Source of the DNA: Nansenia antarctica
Taxonomy: Eukaryota; Chordata; Actinopteri; Argentiniformes; Microstomatidae
Assembly: GCA_963989245.1 (NCBI GenBank)
Contig: OZ022345.1
Coordinates: forward strand, 42,896,986-42,960,985
DNA: 64,000 nucleotides
Direction: 5' to 3'
In this document: positions 9,261-21,311 of the stretch, one piece after another
How positions within the stretch are numbered: position 1 is the first letter of the stretch
Layout: every line of letters starts with the position of its first letter
Translations under genes and position numbers: made by a program
Notes under the pieces: generated by a model
What the model was told of the DNA's origin: nothing
The model's database searches: none
The model's input: the letters and a program-made list of their open reading frames with translations, nothing else

Positions 9261-10198
9261 TGTGAGCGGTCTGACAGTGTGGTGGGCAGCAATGCCATAA
9301 GAAATGTTGTTGCTGTTGCTGTTTGTTGCTGTGCCTGACGCCGCCCTGGCATATGTTTGATGCTTGGTCTCCAGTCCGGTTATCACCAAATCTTCCATTC
9401 GGGAATATTGTTCAATGTCGTCGATTCTTTTCTCCAGATCATCAATCTTTTTATCCTTTTCCTTGATAAGCGTTTTCAGTTGTTTCACCTCATCCATTAG
9501 TTCCATAAGTTTGGTTTGTTGTTTGGCAACTTTGCTTATCTCCTCTGACATAAAGTTCAGTGATTTTCTGATTTCCTCCATTTCCTCCTCCATCGCATTT
9601 TGTTTATTCAGCTTTGGTGGCATTTTTTCCTTTGTTAAGAGTTATATTTCAGAGAGCTCCAAACAATTCCACCATCTTGGAAAGGGGCGGGGTCAAAAAA
9701 GAGCAAAAATGACCACAGCTATGCCGCAACAATGCGAGAGGAAGACGCCAAGAAAAAGAGGACAGAAGACGACAACTTGGGTATGTTTCTCTTCACCAGT
9801 ACTGTATATTACTATAACCTTATATGAAAACGGTGCCACTACACCACTGGCTGTAGAACTGTTTCTATGGACCACTGTAAGAGGACTTTAAACTGTTTTT
9901 GTCTTGTAGACCGTGGCAAGTCCACCCTCCTGGGAGCGGAGTGGATGAAGAAGAACGCCCACCGGCTGGAAGGGAAGGTCCAGGAGCCTGCTTTTCTTCA
10001 ATTGGACAAAATACAGAGAGAGGAAATAGAGGCTAAATTGAAACTGACTGAAGACGAAGAAGAAGGTCAAGAATTGCTGGACATTTTTTTTTTGAATTTG
10101 AACATTCAATTGATTATGATTTATTTCTGTTAGAGGTCAAGGACAATCTTGGCATCCCTGTGTGCGCAAGTTTCAAGGCTCCCAGTTCGGAAGAGTGA
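9261..10198 (+). pseudogene. two 3' exons of an integrase-derived gene (left copy, disrupted)
   Basis: Exon 7 starts at 9261 after TTCCTTCAG and encodes CERSDSVVGSNAIRN. At 9306 it is broken by a 400-bp LINE piece and resumes at 9712 (HSYAATMREEDAKKKR) to a GTATGT donor at 9781. Exon 8 starts at 9910 after TTGTAG and encodes DRGKSTLLGAEWMKKNAH, then the LEGKVQEPAFLQLDKIQREE helix, and the shared terminal module. A length change in the T-run at 10084-10093 shifts the frame, so the natural ending APSSEE (stop 10196-10198) is not reached in phase. Comparison with the minus-strand copy (28059-39187), where the exons are continuous, supports this reading. The upstream integrase exons are not found on this side. 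Confidence 0.6.
9307..9706 (-). mobile_element. LINE 5' fragment (ORF1 coiled coil) inserted in an exon
   Basis: The minus-strand ORF (start 9623) has the look of an L1/Tx1 ORF1 protein: Met-Pro-Pro-Lys start, long heptad-rich coiled coil with EEEMEEIRKSLNFM and KKIDDLEKRIDDIEQYSR, then the start of the RNA-binding part (MEDLVITGLE). A GC-rich 5' leader (CAAGATGGTGG) lies upstream on the minus strand. The piece is flanked by AAATG on both sides (9302-9306 and 9707-9711), a plausible short target-site duplication. It keeps the 5' end of a LINE but lacks the 3' end, the reverse of the usual truncation. Confidence 0.6.
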
Positions 10199-10265
10199 TT
10201 GATTAATTAGTGTGTTTGCAGTCGCAAATATAAAACTGAATCTGAACAGTAGTGTGAACTACATG
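10051..10265 (+). repeat. 3' exon cassette, copy 2 (first part)
   Basis: Matches 8357-8575. It breaks off after ACATGTTG, where Penelope-like sequence begins. The continuation of the cassette is found at 13945-14109 with roughly 45 bp lost at the junction. Confidence 0.75.
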
Positions 10266-10269
10266 TTGT

Positions 10270-13000
10270 TCCCAACGAGGATATCCCTATACCACCCGAC
10301 AACCCAAAAATACAACACTCCCTACCATACAGACCCATTTTGATAATAGAATCTCCTGGACCCTCCACCCCACACACAAGATTATTATCCTTGGAGATTC
10401 CAATCTCAGGAAGCTCCCTAAACTCCAAGACAATAGGGTGCAGGTTGATATCTACCCGTGTGCCAGACTCCACCATGTAACCGCTATACTCTCAGGCATC
10501 CCCCTACCTTGCCCTGAGGTAGAAAAAGTTATATTATCGGTTGGTTTTAACAATAGGGAGGTGGGTTCCAGAGAATCCCTAGAAAAAACCCTCAGAGACA
10601 TGGTCTCAAAAGCGAAATCAAAATTCCCCATGGCGACAATCCTAGTCCCTAAAATTAACTACTCTGTCCATTTACCTCATAACCATAAAACCAGACTCAA
10701 CAACCTAAACAACTCCATTGAGAAACTTAGCCACATCCCCCAAATCCCCCCACAGGACTTTCACACCTACCAAGATCTGATTCATTGGACACCCCTTACA
10801 GGAACTAACATTTGGACTCTGGCAGAAGTCTTTAAACTAGTGACCCTCTCTAGCGCAGACCAGCGGGAGAACGGTACTAATCCCCATCACCTAGAAACGA
10901 GTGTCAAAAGCATCTTCAACCTCTCTAAGTCCTTCCGACCTACCCCAGCCCAAATTTCCCTACTCAAAAGGGGCCTCTCCTTTATCCCCACCCTCGACGT
11001 AACCAAGAGGTCTCGCACGCGATTACAAACGGAGGCTCTCTCCTACCACAGGCGTCTAAAATTAAGCCTTCTTTGATAGACCCCGAAAACACAGTAGAGA
11101 TCCCCCGGTTCCTACCCAAATCCACCTGGGAACCTTCCTACACCCAACTCCCCCATTTACTATCCTGTCTGAGGCAAGCGGATGACGAAGCCATCTCCTC
11201 CATGCCCCTTCTCCGGGAAACCCCCAACCTACTACCAGAAGAAGTCTCAGCCCTCAAATTACTCCAAAATGACCCACACATAATCATCAAACCGGCAGAT
11301 AAAGGCTCAGTGGTCGTCGTTTTGGACAGAGACCAATACATCACTGAAGCCGAAAGACAATTAAATTTACCACAATATTACACAAAACTAGCGGCACCTA
11401 TCTTCCCCAACACTGCCTTAGAAATCTTTGACATACTGTCAGAATTACACGGCACAGGCCACATTAATGACAAACAAATACGCTACCTGGCCGGTGAGGT
11501 AGATCCACAAGCCAGATGCTTTTACCTCCTCCCTAAAATTCATAAACCCCCTTCCTCGTGGCCTAAGCCCCTTGAGATACCAGCGGGCAGACCCATAGTC
11601 TCAGACTGCGGCAACGAGACCTATGGTATTTCAGAATATATTGATCATTTCCTTAACCCCCTAGCTACTCTTCACTCTAGCTATGTTAAAGACACTTACG
11701 ACTTCATAGCCAAAGTTAAATCAGCCCAGTTGGGCCCCAATGACCTACTCTTTTCGATGGACGTAGACAGCCTATATACTAACATCGAAACTGCACCAGG
11801 GTTAGCGGCAGTCCGCAAATGCCTATTGGAGAATCCGGTAGTGGGTCGACCGGACTTTCAAATTATGAGACTCCTGGAAATAGCACTTACCAAAAATGAC
11901 TTCAACTTCAATGGCCAAACCTACTTGCAGATCAAGGGAGTAGCCATGGGCAAAACATTTGCCCCAGCCCTGGCAGACATCTATATGGCAGAATGGGAAA
12001 CGACCATCCTCCCCCTCTGCCCCCTCAAACCATCTTACTACCTCCGGTACTTAGACGACATCTGGGGCATTTGGCCTTACTCCAGGGAAGAATTCAAGGA
12101 ATTCGCTAATATACTAAATTCCCACCACAAATCCATTACCCTCAAACATAGCCTTGATTTAACTCCATTGATTTCCTAGACACCACAACCTTCAAAGGAA
12201 ATAATTTCCCCCTAACAGGTAAACTGGATATTAAAGTGTTTTTTAAGGACACTGATACCCATTCCCTCCTCCACCGAACTAGTTTCCATCCTCCCCACAC
12301 CTTCAGAGGCCTAGTAAAGTCCCAATTACTTAGATTCCACCGCATCTGCACCCAGCACAGAGACTTTGAGATGGCTACCCATACCCTATTTCAGGTCCTC
12401 CGGACCAGGGGCTACACTCGTTCCCTCCTCCGCAAAGCCAAGGATTCTTTCCTAAAAACCCGCCCCCGCCAGGAGGGTACAATCCTACCCCTAGTTACTA
12501 CTTATAACAGCAGCACAGTCTTAATAAACAACTCCCTTAAAAATAATTTTGTATCAATTTTATCCAACTTAGACCGCTTCGATAAACACAGGGTGGTATC
12601 GGCCTACAGGAGGAACCCTAACCTCCGCGATCTCTTGGTCCGCAGCAAACTCAAACCACTCAATACCCAGCCCGAAAAACACCACCCCCACTTCAAACAA
12701 TCTAGCTCTATTAAAACCAGGTTAACACATTTGACATTTGCCACCCCCCCATCCCTGTCCCTACGGAGCTACAACTGTATTTATGCCATCAGATGCAGAC
12801 TCTGTGGCATGACCTATGTGGGGGAGACGGGCAACTCCCTAGGCACCCGACTGACTCAACACCTATATAACATAACAAACAACCTAAAATCCAATACATT
12901 ACTGGCCCAAAATTTTGGTTGTCATGACATTGGCTTCCTCACCCTGACGGGTTTGGACCACGACCCTACATGTCTCTGGCGAGGCTTCTTAAACTAGGGG
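10270..13000 (+). mobile_element. Penelope-like retroelement with SGNH-like, RT and GIY-YIG regions (decayed)
   Basis: First frame (about 10330-11076): contains IIILGDSNLRKL, an SGNH-hydrolase GDS-type motif, followed by VILSVGFNN in the position of the GxND block. Second frame (11073-12179): reverse transcriptase with KPADKGSVVVVLDRDQYI, FYLLPKIHKPP, GRPIVSDCG, FSMDVDSLYTNI and YYLRYLDDIWG (catalytic DD). A frame break occurs at about 12160-12180, and the RT C-terminal part continues in another frame (12236-12997) with SFHPPHTFRGLVKSQLLRFH. A GIY-YIG endonuclease region follows: CIYAIRCRLCGMTYVGETGN, then RLTQHL. Penelope-like elements combine exactly these RT and GIY-YIG domains. The frame break and missing ends make it inactive. 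It separates the two halves of cassette copy 2. Confidence 0.85.
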
Positions 13001-13318
13001 CCCTTTCTAGCATAGACCTAGAGGTCACTAACCCCCATCACCCAGATACAAGGTTTGAAAGCCTATCTACCTCTAAGTCCTTCAGACCTACCCCAGCACA
13101 AATTCCTAAACTATAACTCCATTGATTCCCCAGACACCACCACCTCCCAAAAAAAAAAAAAAAGCCCAGAAAAAGGACACTGATACCCATTCCCTCCTCC
13201 ACCGAACTAGTTTCCATCCTCCCCACACCTTCAGAGGCCTAGTAAAGTCCCAGTTACTTAGATTCCACCACATCTGCACCCAGCACAGAGACTTTGAGAT
13301 GGCTACCCATACCCTCTA
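13001..13318 (+). mobile_element. second, rearranged fragment of the same Penelope-like element
   Basis: 13001-13110 resembles 10840-10950, and 13176-13318 repeats 12236-12395 nearly exactly (DTDTHSLLHRTSFHPPH). An A-run at 13149-13163 lies between them. Penelope-like elements are known to insert as partial tandem copies, which would explain this arrangement. Confidence 0.7.
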
Positions 13319-13319
13319 G

Positions 13320-13545
13320 TGGCCATAGTAAGGTTGTCCTGGGGTTGGCCATAGTCAGTTAGTCCTGGGGTGGCCATAGTAAGGTTGTCCTGGGGTTGGC
13401 CATAGTAAGGTTGTCCTGGGGTTGGCCATATTAAGGTTGTCCTGGGGTTGGCCATAGTAAGTTAGTCCTGGGGTTGGCCATAGTAAGGTTGTCCTGGGGT
13501 TGGCCATAGTAAGGTTGTCCAGGGGTTGGCCATAGTAAGGTTGAC
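13320..13545 (+). repeat. 26-bp minisatellite
   Basis: About eight to nine copies of GGCCATAGTAAGGTTGTCCT plus GGGGTT, with small variants (GTTAGTCC for GGTTGTCC). No coding sense is apparent. Confidence 0.9.
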
Positions 13546-13669
13546 AAATGAATGACCTCATACACATCATATATGTGATGTCATCTTGCACTGACACTTT
13601 ATCAGCTTGTTGTTAAGAGTCTGGCCGGGTGTGCAGTAAATACACATCCAGAAGTAAAGGGCACAGTCT

Positions 13670-13670
<1 letters not shown>

Positions 13671-13735
<65 letters not shown>
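13671..13735 (+). repeat. (CA)n microsatellite
   Basis: A perfect or near-perfect CA tract of about 65 bp. Confidence 0.95.
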
Positions 13736-13739
<4 letters not shown>

Positions 13740-13944
13740 ACCAAGCTACCACCCACGTCCCATTGTTATCCTTGTAGGCCTTTGATAACACCAGTTTGTA
13801 TAACAATCGAAGTCCAAAACAGACATTCAAGAACATGGATAAGACACATGCTCTTTATATATTGAAGTGCATTTGCTTTAACCAGTCTGGCAGGAATTAA
13901 AGATAATTTCCCCACAAACCCTGTGACAGTGATTCTTATTTTCA
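13736..13944 (+). other. unassigned spacer
   Basis: No gene or transposon end recognised between the CA tract and the resumed cassette. Confidence 0.3.
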
Positions 13945-14109
13945 TGGCCTTATTCACTTATTCCTTCCAGCTAGAGTCTGGATCTAGCTAGAGTTATAGT
14001 CATGTCAGAGGGAGGGGCTTTTGACACGTGCATGCTGTCTGAGTCAGTCCATCCTCTCCATGGGCGTGGGTTAGATGTGGCTACAGGCCCCAAACATTTC
14101 CCAAATAAG
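13945..14109 (+). repeat. 3' exon cassette, copy 2 (second part)
   Basis: Matches 8613-8780 (from ATGGCCTTATTCACTTATTC to CCCAAATAAG). It is separated from the first part by 3.7 kb of inserted and rearranged DNA. Confidence 0.75.
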
Positions 14110-14149
14110 TTAATAATAATATAAATATAATGATAATAAATAAATTCCT

Positions 14150-15446
14150 CTGTGCTTTTAACCTGCTGGTGGATATTAAGAACTGTCGCCTGATCGATGC
14201 CCTCTCTTTTGCTTCGTACCCCTGTACGCTGGGGGGGGCGGGAGCGCTTTGCCTGGCAAACACGCTGGCCACCGGGGATCCATATCAACGCCTGCTCGCC
14301 GGTTTCCCTGACCTCACTACACCCACGTTCTCAGCTGAGGTGGCTAAGCACGGCGTAGAGCACCATATTACCACCGTGGGCCCCCCAGTCTATGCCCGGG
14401 CCCGACGCCTCGACGCAGCCAAGCTTGCAATCGCCAGAGGGGAGTTTTCGACCATGGAGCGACTCGGCATCATGCGCCGCTCAGAGCCTGTGGGCTTCCC
14501 CCCTACATATGGTGACTAAGGCTGACGGGGGTTGGCGCCCCTGCGGCGATTTCCGTCGCCTGAATAACGCCACAACCCCCGACCGGTACCCCGTTCCACA
14601 CATACAGGATTTCTCTGCCCACCTGGCGGGGGCCGTCATTTTTTCCAAGGTGGACCTGGTGCGCGGGTACCACCAGGTGCCGGTCCATCCGCAGGATGTG
14701 CCAAAGACGGCTGTCATCACACCCTTTGGACTTTTTGAGTTTCTGCGAATGCCTTTTGGCCTCAAAGGGGCGGCGCAGACGTTTCAGCGCCTGATGGACT
14801 CTGTGCTCCGAGACATGCCATTCATGTTTGTTTACCTGGATGACATTCTGGTGGCCAGCGCGTCCATGGAGGAGCACATGACACACCTCCTGCAGTTGTT
14901 TGAGCGGCTCAGGGCCCACGGCCTCATTGTAAACCCAGCCAAGTGCCAGTTCGGGCAGTCATCCATCACCTTCCTCGGACACCATGTCGCTCCGCAGGGA
15001 GCCGCCCCTCTTCCCGTCAGAGTGGAGGCCATCACCAGTTTCCCCCGTCCCCGCACGATACAGTCTCTACAAGAGTTCCTGGGCATGGTGAATTTTTACA
15101 ACCGTTTTATTTCCCATGCCGCCCACCTCATGCGTCCCTTGTACGAGACCCTGCGGGGAAAAGGGCCCAAGGACGTGTTGGACTGGTCCCCGGAGATGGA
15201 CAAGGCTTTCGGGGCTGCTAAGAACGCGCTGGGTAACGCTGCTCTACTGGCGCACCCGTCTCCCACGGCCCCGGTCGCCCTCACGACGGACGCCTCTGAC
15301 TATGCAGTGGGGGCGGTGTGCGAGCAGTGGGTGAACGGGGCTTGGCAGCCGCTGGCCTTCTTCAGCAAACAGCTCCGCGACAACGAGCGCAAGTACAGCA
15401 CCTTTGACAGGGAACTGCTGGGTCTTTTCCTTGCCACCTGGTTCTA
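14150..15446 (+). mobile_element. Gypsy-type LTR retrotransposon pol fragment, no LTRs
   Basis: The segment begins in the region between protease and RT (LLVDIKNCRLIDAL) and continues through the RT: WRPCGDFRRLN, VDLVRGYHQVPVHP, FEFLRMPFGLKGAAQTFQRL, YLDDILVAS (catalytic DD), FLGHHVAPQG and FLGMVNFYNRF. It enters the RNase H part (TTDASDYAVGAV, STFDRELLG) and stops abruptly at about 15446. A frame change near 14500 splits the ORF. Protease active site, integrase, gag and LTRs are absent. It is an inert fragment of about 1.3 kb. Its high GC, unlike its neighbours, is typical for this family. Confidence 0.85.
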
Positions 15447-17816
15447 CCGGGCGAGAGGTGAAATGTTAAGTGAACTTGAAAGTGATAAGAGCCAATCAGT
15501 AGCTCTTATCGGAATGAAAGACCTACTCTGATTGGCTGTAAGCCTGCTTACCCTGGTCACATTAAACAGCGGGTTGAGGCATCGGAAAAAAAATTAAAAG
15601 ACATTTTCACGCATTCGAATGTACCGAGGGAAAGCAGAGAGCGGAGTGCTTATATGCAAAGCAGAGTAGGGAGTGCTTTACTCCTACAGGTGGCGCTAAA
15701 AATGCAACGTCAAAATGAATGACTCCTGCTGCCCTGGGACCTAAAATACGACTCTTTTAATGAAAACAAACAAACGGTTACATGCACTTTTATTTTAATA
15801 TTTTCCTTTTTTCGTTGGGTAAGCACTGCTTACCCTGCTTATATGGACGGCACGTCCCTGCTGTGTGGTGATTCACATTAGAGACATTCACCAAGAAAGT
15901 GAGATCATAATGAAACTCAGAAGCAGGTGGTATCCTATCCGTTATCATGGGCGCAAATGCAAAAAAAAACAGTTGTATCCACAACCGGAATATAAATGTT
16001 ATTGTTGTTGTCACTGAGTGTATGTTAGCATGTAGCAGAAAGTGAGAGAAGTAAACAACCTCGACTCAAACCTACGTCTGTCGTGTCCTTGTTGCAACTC
16101 CCACAACATTACCATTATGTTGTTTGACCTTTCTGGTGCTATTGCATGGTTAAATTAGTTAATGGTACATTTCAAATCACTATTCTCTCAGTTTTGCACT
16201 CATGTTCTCTTCTACTGTGATTCTATCCATTCCAGACTACCAGGACCCAGTGGCGTGTCTAGGAGGTGGCCTAGGGTGGCACGTGAGCAGTGGTGTCTTC
16301 CACATTAGTTTGACAGTTCCATTTATAGTTGTAAAATAGTTTGCCATGGAAAGTGAAAGTGCTATCTGGGGCTCGAGGCGAGCTCTTGTTCTGAGAAGTC
16401 TGTTACTCTAGACGATGAAGATTTCCAAAAGCATAAGTGCCTAATTGTCAATATGTTGTATTTAAACCCAATGTTAATAAAGCTGCTGGAACCTCAATTT
16501 GCTGTCCCAATTCTGGGGTTTGTCATAACATTAATATTTAACACCTATGCTCTGTGCTGCAGTCCTGGAATTGGAATAGTTCAATCTAATCAGACTAGTG
16601 GAGAAGAGCTTATGGGGTGCCCTGGTGGCTATTATTATTAATAAGATAATACAATGAAATATATGCAGTGGGTGTATAAAGTTGTTTTAAATTATTAATA
16701 CAAATACAATACAATATACATAATTTTTACATCATTAGTCTTATGTTAGGCTTAAACATTATGTTAGGCTTAAAGTATGAGTAGTGGAGATAAAAAAAAA
16801 TGGGCATAAAAAGCACAATAGTGTGTACAAATTCCCCAGAATGCAGGAAATTAAGTGTTAAATCCTCTTTTTTTCTGGGGGAGGACCCCCAGACCCCCGC
16901 TTGGACTTTATTGTTTCCACATGCATCGTTGCTCTGTAGCATTGCCTATTCATGTAAAATTATAAACCTGTCATACCTGCATTGGCTCTGAAAACTAGCA
17001 TTTTTTTTCTGTATGAGTATGTAACTGGCAATACTGTTTTTATAAAATAATGATCTTTTCTCAGACCAGATTGTTGATGGTTGGCTCGTCAACCTGAACA
17101 GTTCTAAGAATTACTTTTAATACCACTTACAGTACACTGACACTAATGTTGAGAGGCACATTCCAGTTGTTACACTTGAGTATTCTTGCTTGAATGTGTA
17201 TACATTGGTCAAAATAAGGTCAACATAAATGAAACAGCAATTGTCCCCGTTTCTGTATTTCATCATGATAAAATGTATACATTTTTCCTAAAAAGTTGGA
17301 AATGTCCCCAGATTGCATCTGAGAAATCTGGTCACCTTACCTTAGGTGAATACAAGATAATTAAATGCATACAGGCCTACTTGGGGAGGATAGTCAATTG
17401 TCTACAGTGGGCCTGTTCATGTTCTTCACTGTATGGATGGACTTATCGGGAATGTTACCCTTATGAAGACGTACATTACTGTGAAGTCAATGCGGACGGT
17501 GGTCAACCTCGCGCTATACGTGCAATGAATATGAATGTAAAAAGTAAATATATTTGCATGAATATCAATATGATATGAACAGTAAATATATATGTATATA
17601 GTGTGATGCGTACAGGACATGGACGAATACGATATGTGCAGTGTGCACGTATCCTTTGTGTGCACTCCTTCATAATAGCCTACGTGAGAGGCAATATTTC
17701 TTATGTCGGTGGAAATGGTATCCATTTCAAAGCGTTTCTCCTCTTTCACCCTTCTGCCAGCGGAGTCGCAGTTGATCATTTCTGTCTGATGATGCATCGG
17801 TAACGTTAGCTACCGT
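15447..17816. other. AT-rich DNA with hAT-like terminal motifs; no gene
   Basis: A GTAAGC(A/C)TGCTTACCCTG-type motif occurs at about 15538-15556 and 15820-15838, and a CAGTGGCGTGTCTAGG motif at about 16250-16265 resembles hAT-family ends. A GGGGAGGACCCCCAGACCCC motif lies near 16879. These look like remnants of non-autonomous DNA transposons but I cannot pair ends confidently. Short frames in this interval carry no recognisable domain. Confidence 0.35.
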
Positions 17817-18392
17817 AGCTAGCTAACACCTGGTGGTAACGTTAGCTACCTTAGCTAGCTAGCACCTGGTGGTAACGTTAGCTACCGTAGCTGGCTAGCA
17901 CCTGGTGGTAACGTTAGCTACCGTAGCTAGCTAGCACCTGGTGGTAACGTTAGTTAGTTACCTTAGTTAGCTAGCACCTGGTGGTAACGTTAGCTACCGT
18001 AGCTAGCTAGCACCTAGTGGTAACATTAGCTACATTAGCTAGCTAGCACCTGGTGGTAACGTTAGCTACCGTAGCTAGCTAGCACCTGGTGGTAACATTA
18101 GCTACCGTAGCTGGCTAGCACCTGGTGGTAACGTTAGCTACCGTAGCTAGCTAGCACCTGGTGGTAACATTAGCTACCGTAGCTGGCTAGCACCTGGTGG
18201 TAACGTTAGCTACCGTAGCTAGCTAGCACCTGGTGGTAACGTTAGCTACCGTAGCTAGCTAGCACCTGGTGGTAACGTTAGCTACCGTAGCTGGCTAGCA
18301 CCTGGTGGTAACGTTAGCTACCGTAGCTGGCTAGCACCTGGTGGTAACGTTAGCTAACGTAGCTGGCTAGCACCTGGTGGTAACGTTAGTGT
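17817..18392 (+). repeat. 36-bp minisatellite with internal palindrome
   Basis: About 16 tandem copies of a 36-bp unit: GGTAACGTTAGCTACCGTAG then CTAGCTAGCACCTGGT. Most units contain AACGTT and TAGCTAGCTA palindromes. Variants (CTGG for CTAG, AACATT for AACGTT) alternate along the array, which suggests higher-order units. Confidence 0.95.
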
Positions 18393-18469
18393 AAGAGTCT
18401 CTAGGCACAGAGGGAGGTCGACACAAAGGAACGGCTGTACAAACGTGTTTGTTAACGTACAGCACGGCT

Positions 18470-18522
18470 CAGCACCGTCACTGACGGGCTAACACACACA
18501 CACTGCTCCGTCACTGACGGGC

Positions 18523-18563
<41 letters not shown>

Positions 18564-18600
18564 CGTCACTGACGGGCTGAGCGAGACGTTCAAAATAATC
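18470..18600 (+). repeat. short tandem units around CCGTCACTGACGGGCT
   Basis: CCGTCACTGACGGGCT occurs three times (near 18476, 18509 and 18562), separated by CA tracts. Each copy contains an imperfect hairpin (CCGTCA and TGACGG). Confidence 0.75.
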
Positions 18601-18654
18601 AAAATCTAAATAAAGTGCAGCGCGCGGCCGTCACTGCCGCTCAAACTTTCCATA

Positions 18655-19309
<655 letters not shown>

Positions 19310-20065
19310 TACCTAATTTCATCCAATACAGGCCTTTCAATATCTTATTGATAATCACAACCTAGAGAAACAAGATTTCTACAGGTATTTACAACTGAGG
19401 CATTACTACTTCTATAAGAATATAAAGAATAATGAGGTTTCTGAAATGAGTCTCGTCAACATTTGTATTGATGCGTATAAGGGCAACACCCACAAGGAAC
19501 TGGTGTCAAGAATTATACAGAAGAGTATACAGTCCACCAAGAATCACTCCACCTTATATGTTGGATAAGTGGGAGAAGGAAGCAAACATAGTCCTAACTG
19601 AGGAAGAATGGTTGAACATATGTAAAATACAATCCACCACCTCTAGCTCTGGACAATGGAGAGAATTTTCATGGAAGAACATTATTAGGTTTTTTATTAC
19701 CCCAAGAAGAAAATACTTACAGAATGGTACACCGGGAACTGGGAATTGCTGGAGAGAGTGCAACAATTCAATGGCTCATTTCTATCACATTTTTTGGGAA
19801 TGCAGGGGTGCTGGCCCAAAAAGGTGACAAAATTATTTTCACTGAAAACGACGGAAATTATCATTGCGCGGCACCCAGGCACCTTCCTATGATGCATGCT
19901 ATAATGTTTCTATACAAGCTCTGTTCAAGGGACACATATAAAGCCTGTCAGTGTTATTCAGACCTATGAAGCAGCGGTAACAATAAAACGCATCTATTAG
20001 AATTAGAAGAAAGCAGAAATGTATTTTGTAAATATATATTTTGTTTGTTTTTGTTTTTGTTTTTT
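19310..20065 (+). mobile_element. 5'-truncated LINE (ORF2 C-terminus)
   Basis: With one or two frame changes it encodes the end of an L1/Tx1-type ORF2: FYRYLQLRHYYFYKNIK, then YRRVYSPPRITPPYMLDKWE, WREFSWKNIIRFFITPRRK and a Cys/His end CWRECNNSMAHFYHIFWEC. A T/G-rich tail lies at 20038-20066. No reverse transcriptase domain is present. Confidence 0.75.
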
Positions 20066-20325
20066 TGGTTTGTCACTTAAAACATTTATTCCCACATACA
20101 TGAAACCACACATCAATCCCAAAAAAGAAAAGTCGCTTTGGATAAAGGCATCTGTTAAATGCCCAAACATTTAAATGTATCATGAGACTTGTTAACCAAG
20201 GGCAGTGTGGTGAGTGGGAATGTAACGACGGACATATGTGCTGAGAGAACATTCCACAACAAACAGTATCAAAACTAAACTTCAAAATGGGAATTTCTTA
20301 ACAAGGTTCCCATACGTAGGGACGT

Positions 20326-20673
20326 CTACAGCTCCATGAGGGCTTTTATTTCATTAATGCGTGACGCCTTCTTGTCGGTGGGGTTCTTGGAGCCGAAAGC
20401 CTTGTCCACCAGATCCTGCTTCTGCCTCTGAATCTTCACCATGTTCTCCTCCACAGAGTCCTTCACGATGAACTTGATGACGAAGACGTCTCTCTTCTGG
20501 CCCAGGCGGTGACAGCGATCCACACACTGGTCCTCTGCTGCAGGGTTCCACGCTGGATCCGTGAGGAAAACACGGGAGGCGGCTGTCAGGTTGAGTCCCA
20601 CCCCGCCAGCTTTGAGTGACAGCAGCATGATCGTGGGGCCGTCAGGAGCGGGGCTCTGGAACTCCTGGATGAC
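20326..20673 (-). pseudogene. hltf: C-terminal end of helicase-like transcription factor (fragment)
   Basis: The minus strand encodes VIQEFQSPAPDGPTIMLLSL, then KAGGVGLNLTAASRVFLTDP, DQCVDRCHRLGQ (Snf2 helicase motif VI) and a tail ending INEIKALMEL and stop at 20326-20328. This is the last part of the Snf2 helicase C-lobe and the extreme C-terminus of HLTF, a DNA-dependent ATPase and ubiquitin ligase of error-free damage tolerance. The coding sequence begins abruptly after CCTAGG at 20674, next to a pyrimidine tract and probable LINE tail. Upstream RING, HIRAN and helicase exons are absent. The frame itself is intact, so this is either the last exon of a gene cut by a rearrangement or a captured fragment. 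Confidence 0.75.
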
Positions 20674-20684
20674 CTAGGGCCGCC

Positions 20685-20890
20685 TCTTCTTTTTTTTTCT
20701 TCTTTTTTTTTCCCCCCAAAGATTCAAACATTTTTACAATATAATTGAACAAATTTTTTCTTGTTTCCCCGCCCCCTTGTATCCACCCCCCCCCCCCCCC
20801 ACCCACCATTGTGTGGCAACGCCCAACGACAACACAACAAAAATATAATAATAATAAGACAAAACACACATGCCTACACACACACATTCA
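20685..20890 (-). mobile_element. probable LINE 3' tail
   Basis: The minus strand shows an A- and G-rich tail and a GTAAAAATGTTTGAATC region similar to other L1/Tx1 3' ends in the window, with a G-run at 20788-20800. It has no coding part. The call rests on composition and context. Confidence 0.35.
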
Positions 20891-21294
20891 TATTCATCGT
20901 TCGAACGTTCGACGTGCGTTCCAGACTAGGGCCAAAATCTGTCCGCCTGTGACGTCATTCTACTGCTCTGTGCTTTCTACCACAGCAGATGAATGTGTGT
21001 ATCTTAAACGGCGAAGACAAATGTAATCTTCTTGCACTTGAATAGCATTAAGGTTGATGCAGGCTCACTAGTCAGCTACCTGGACAGAACCTCAAGAACC
21101 AATGATGTGAACGAGTTCGGTCATGCATGTCTTTGAATTGTAATAATACGGTTAGGTAGCGGGTTTTATGTAGTAGGGCTTTATATACAAACATGAGTTA
21201 TGAATAGATCTACAGGATTTAACGGTCCAGCCAGCCATTTATACAGAATGCAATGATGAGGATAACAACTATCATCTGAGATAAAGCGATAATC
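20891..21294. other. unassigned DNA
   Basis: No gene or repeat boundary recognised. The SINE downstream begins at 21312. Confidence 0.3.
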
Positions 21295-21311
21295 AAACAC
21301 TGCCATGAACG

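Noticed and set aside
9364..9891. Plus-strand Ser/Phe-rich ORF
   Set aside because: Antisense of the LINE ORF1 coiled coil.
14150..15446. An endogenous retrovirus with envelope
   Set aside because: Only a Gypsy pol fragment; no env, gag or LTRs.
20745..21026. Small plus-strand ORF with poly-Pro
   Set aside because: Translation of a C-run and A-rich LINE tail; no coding features.
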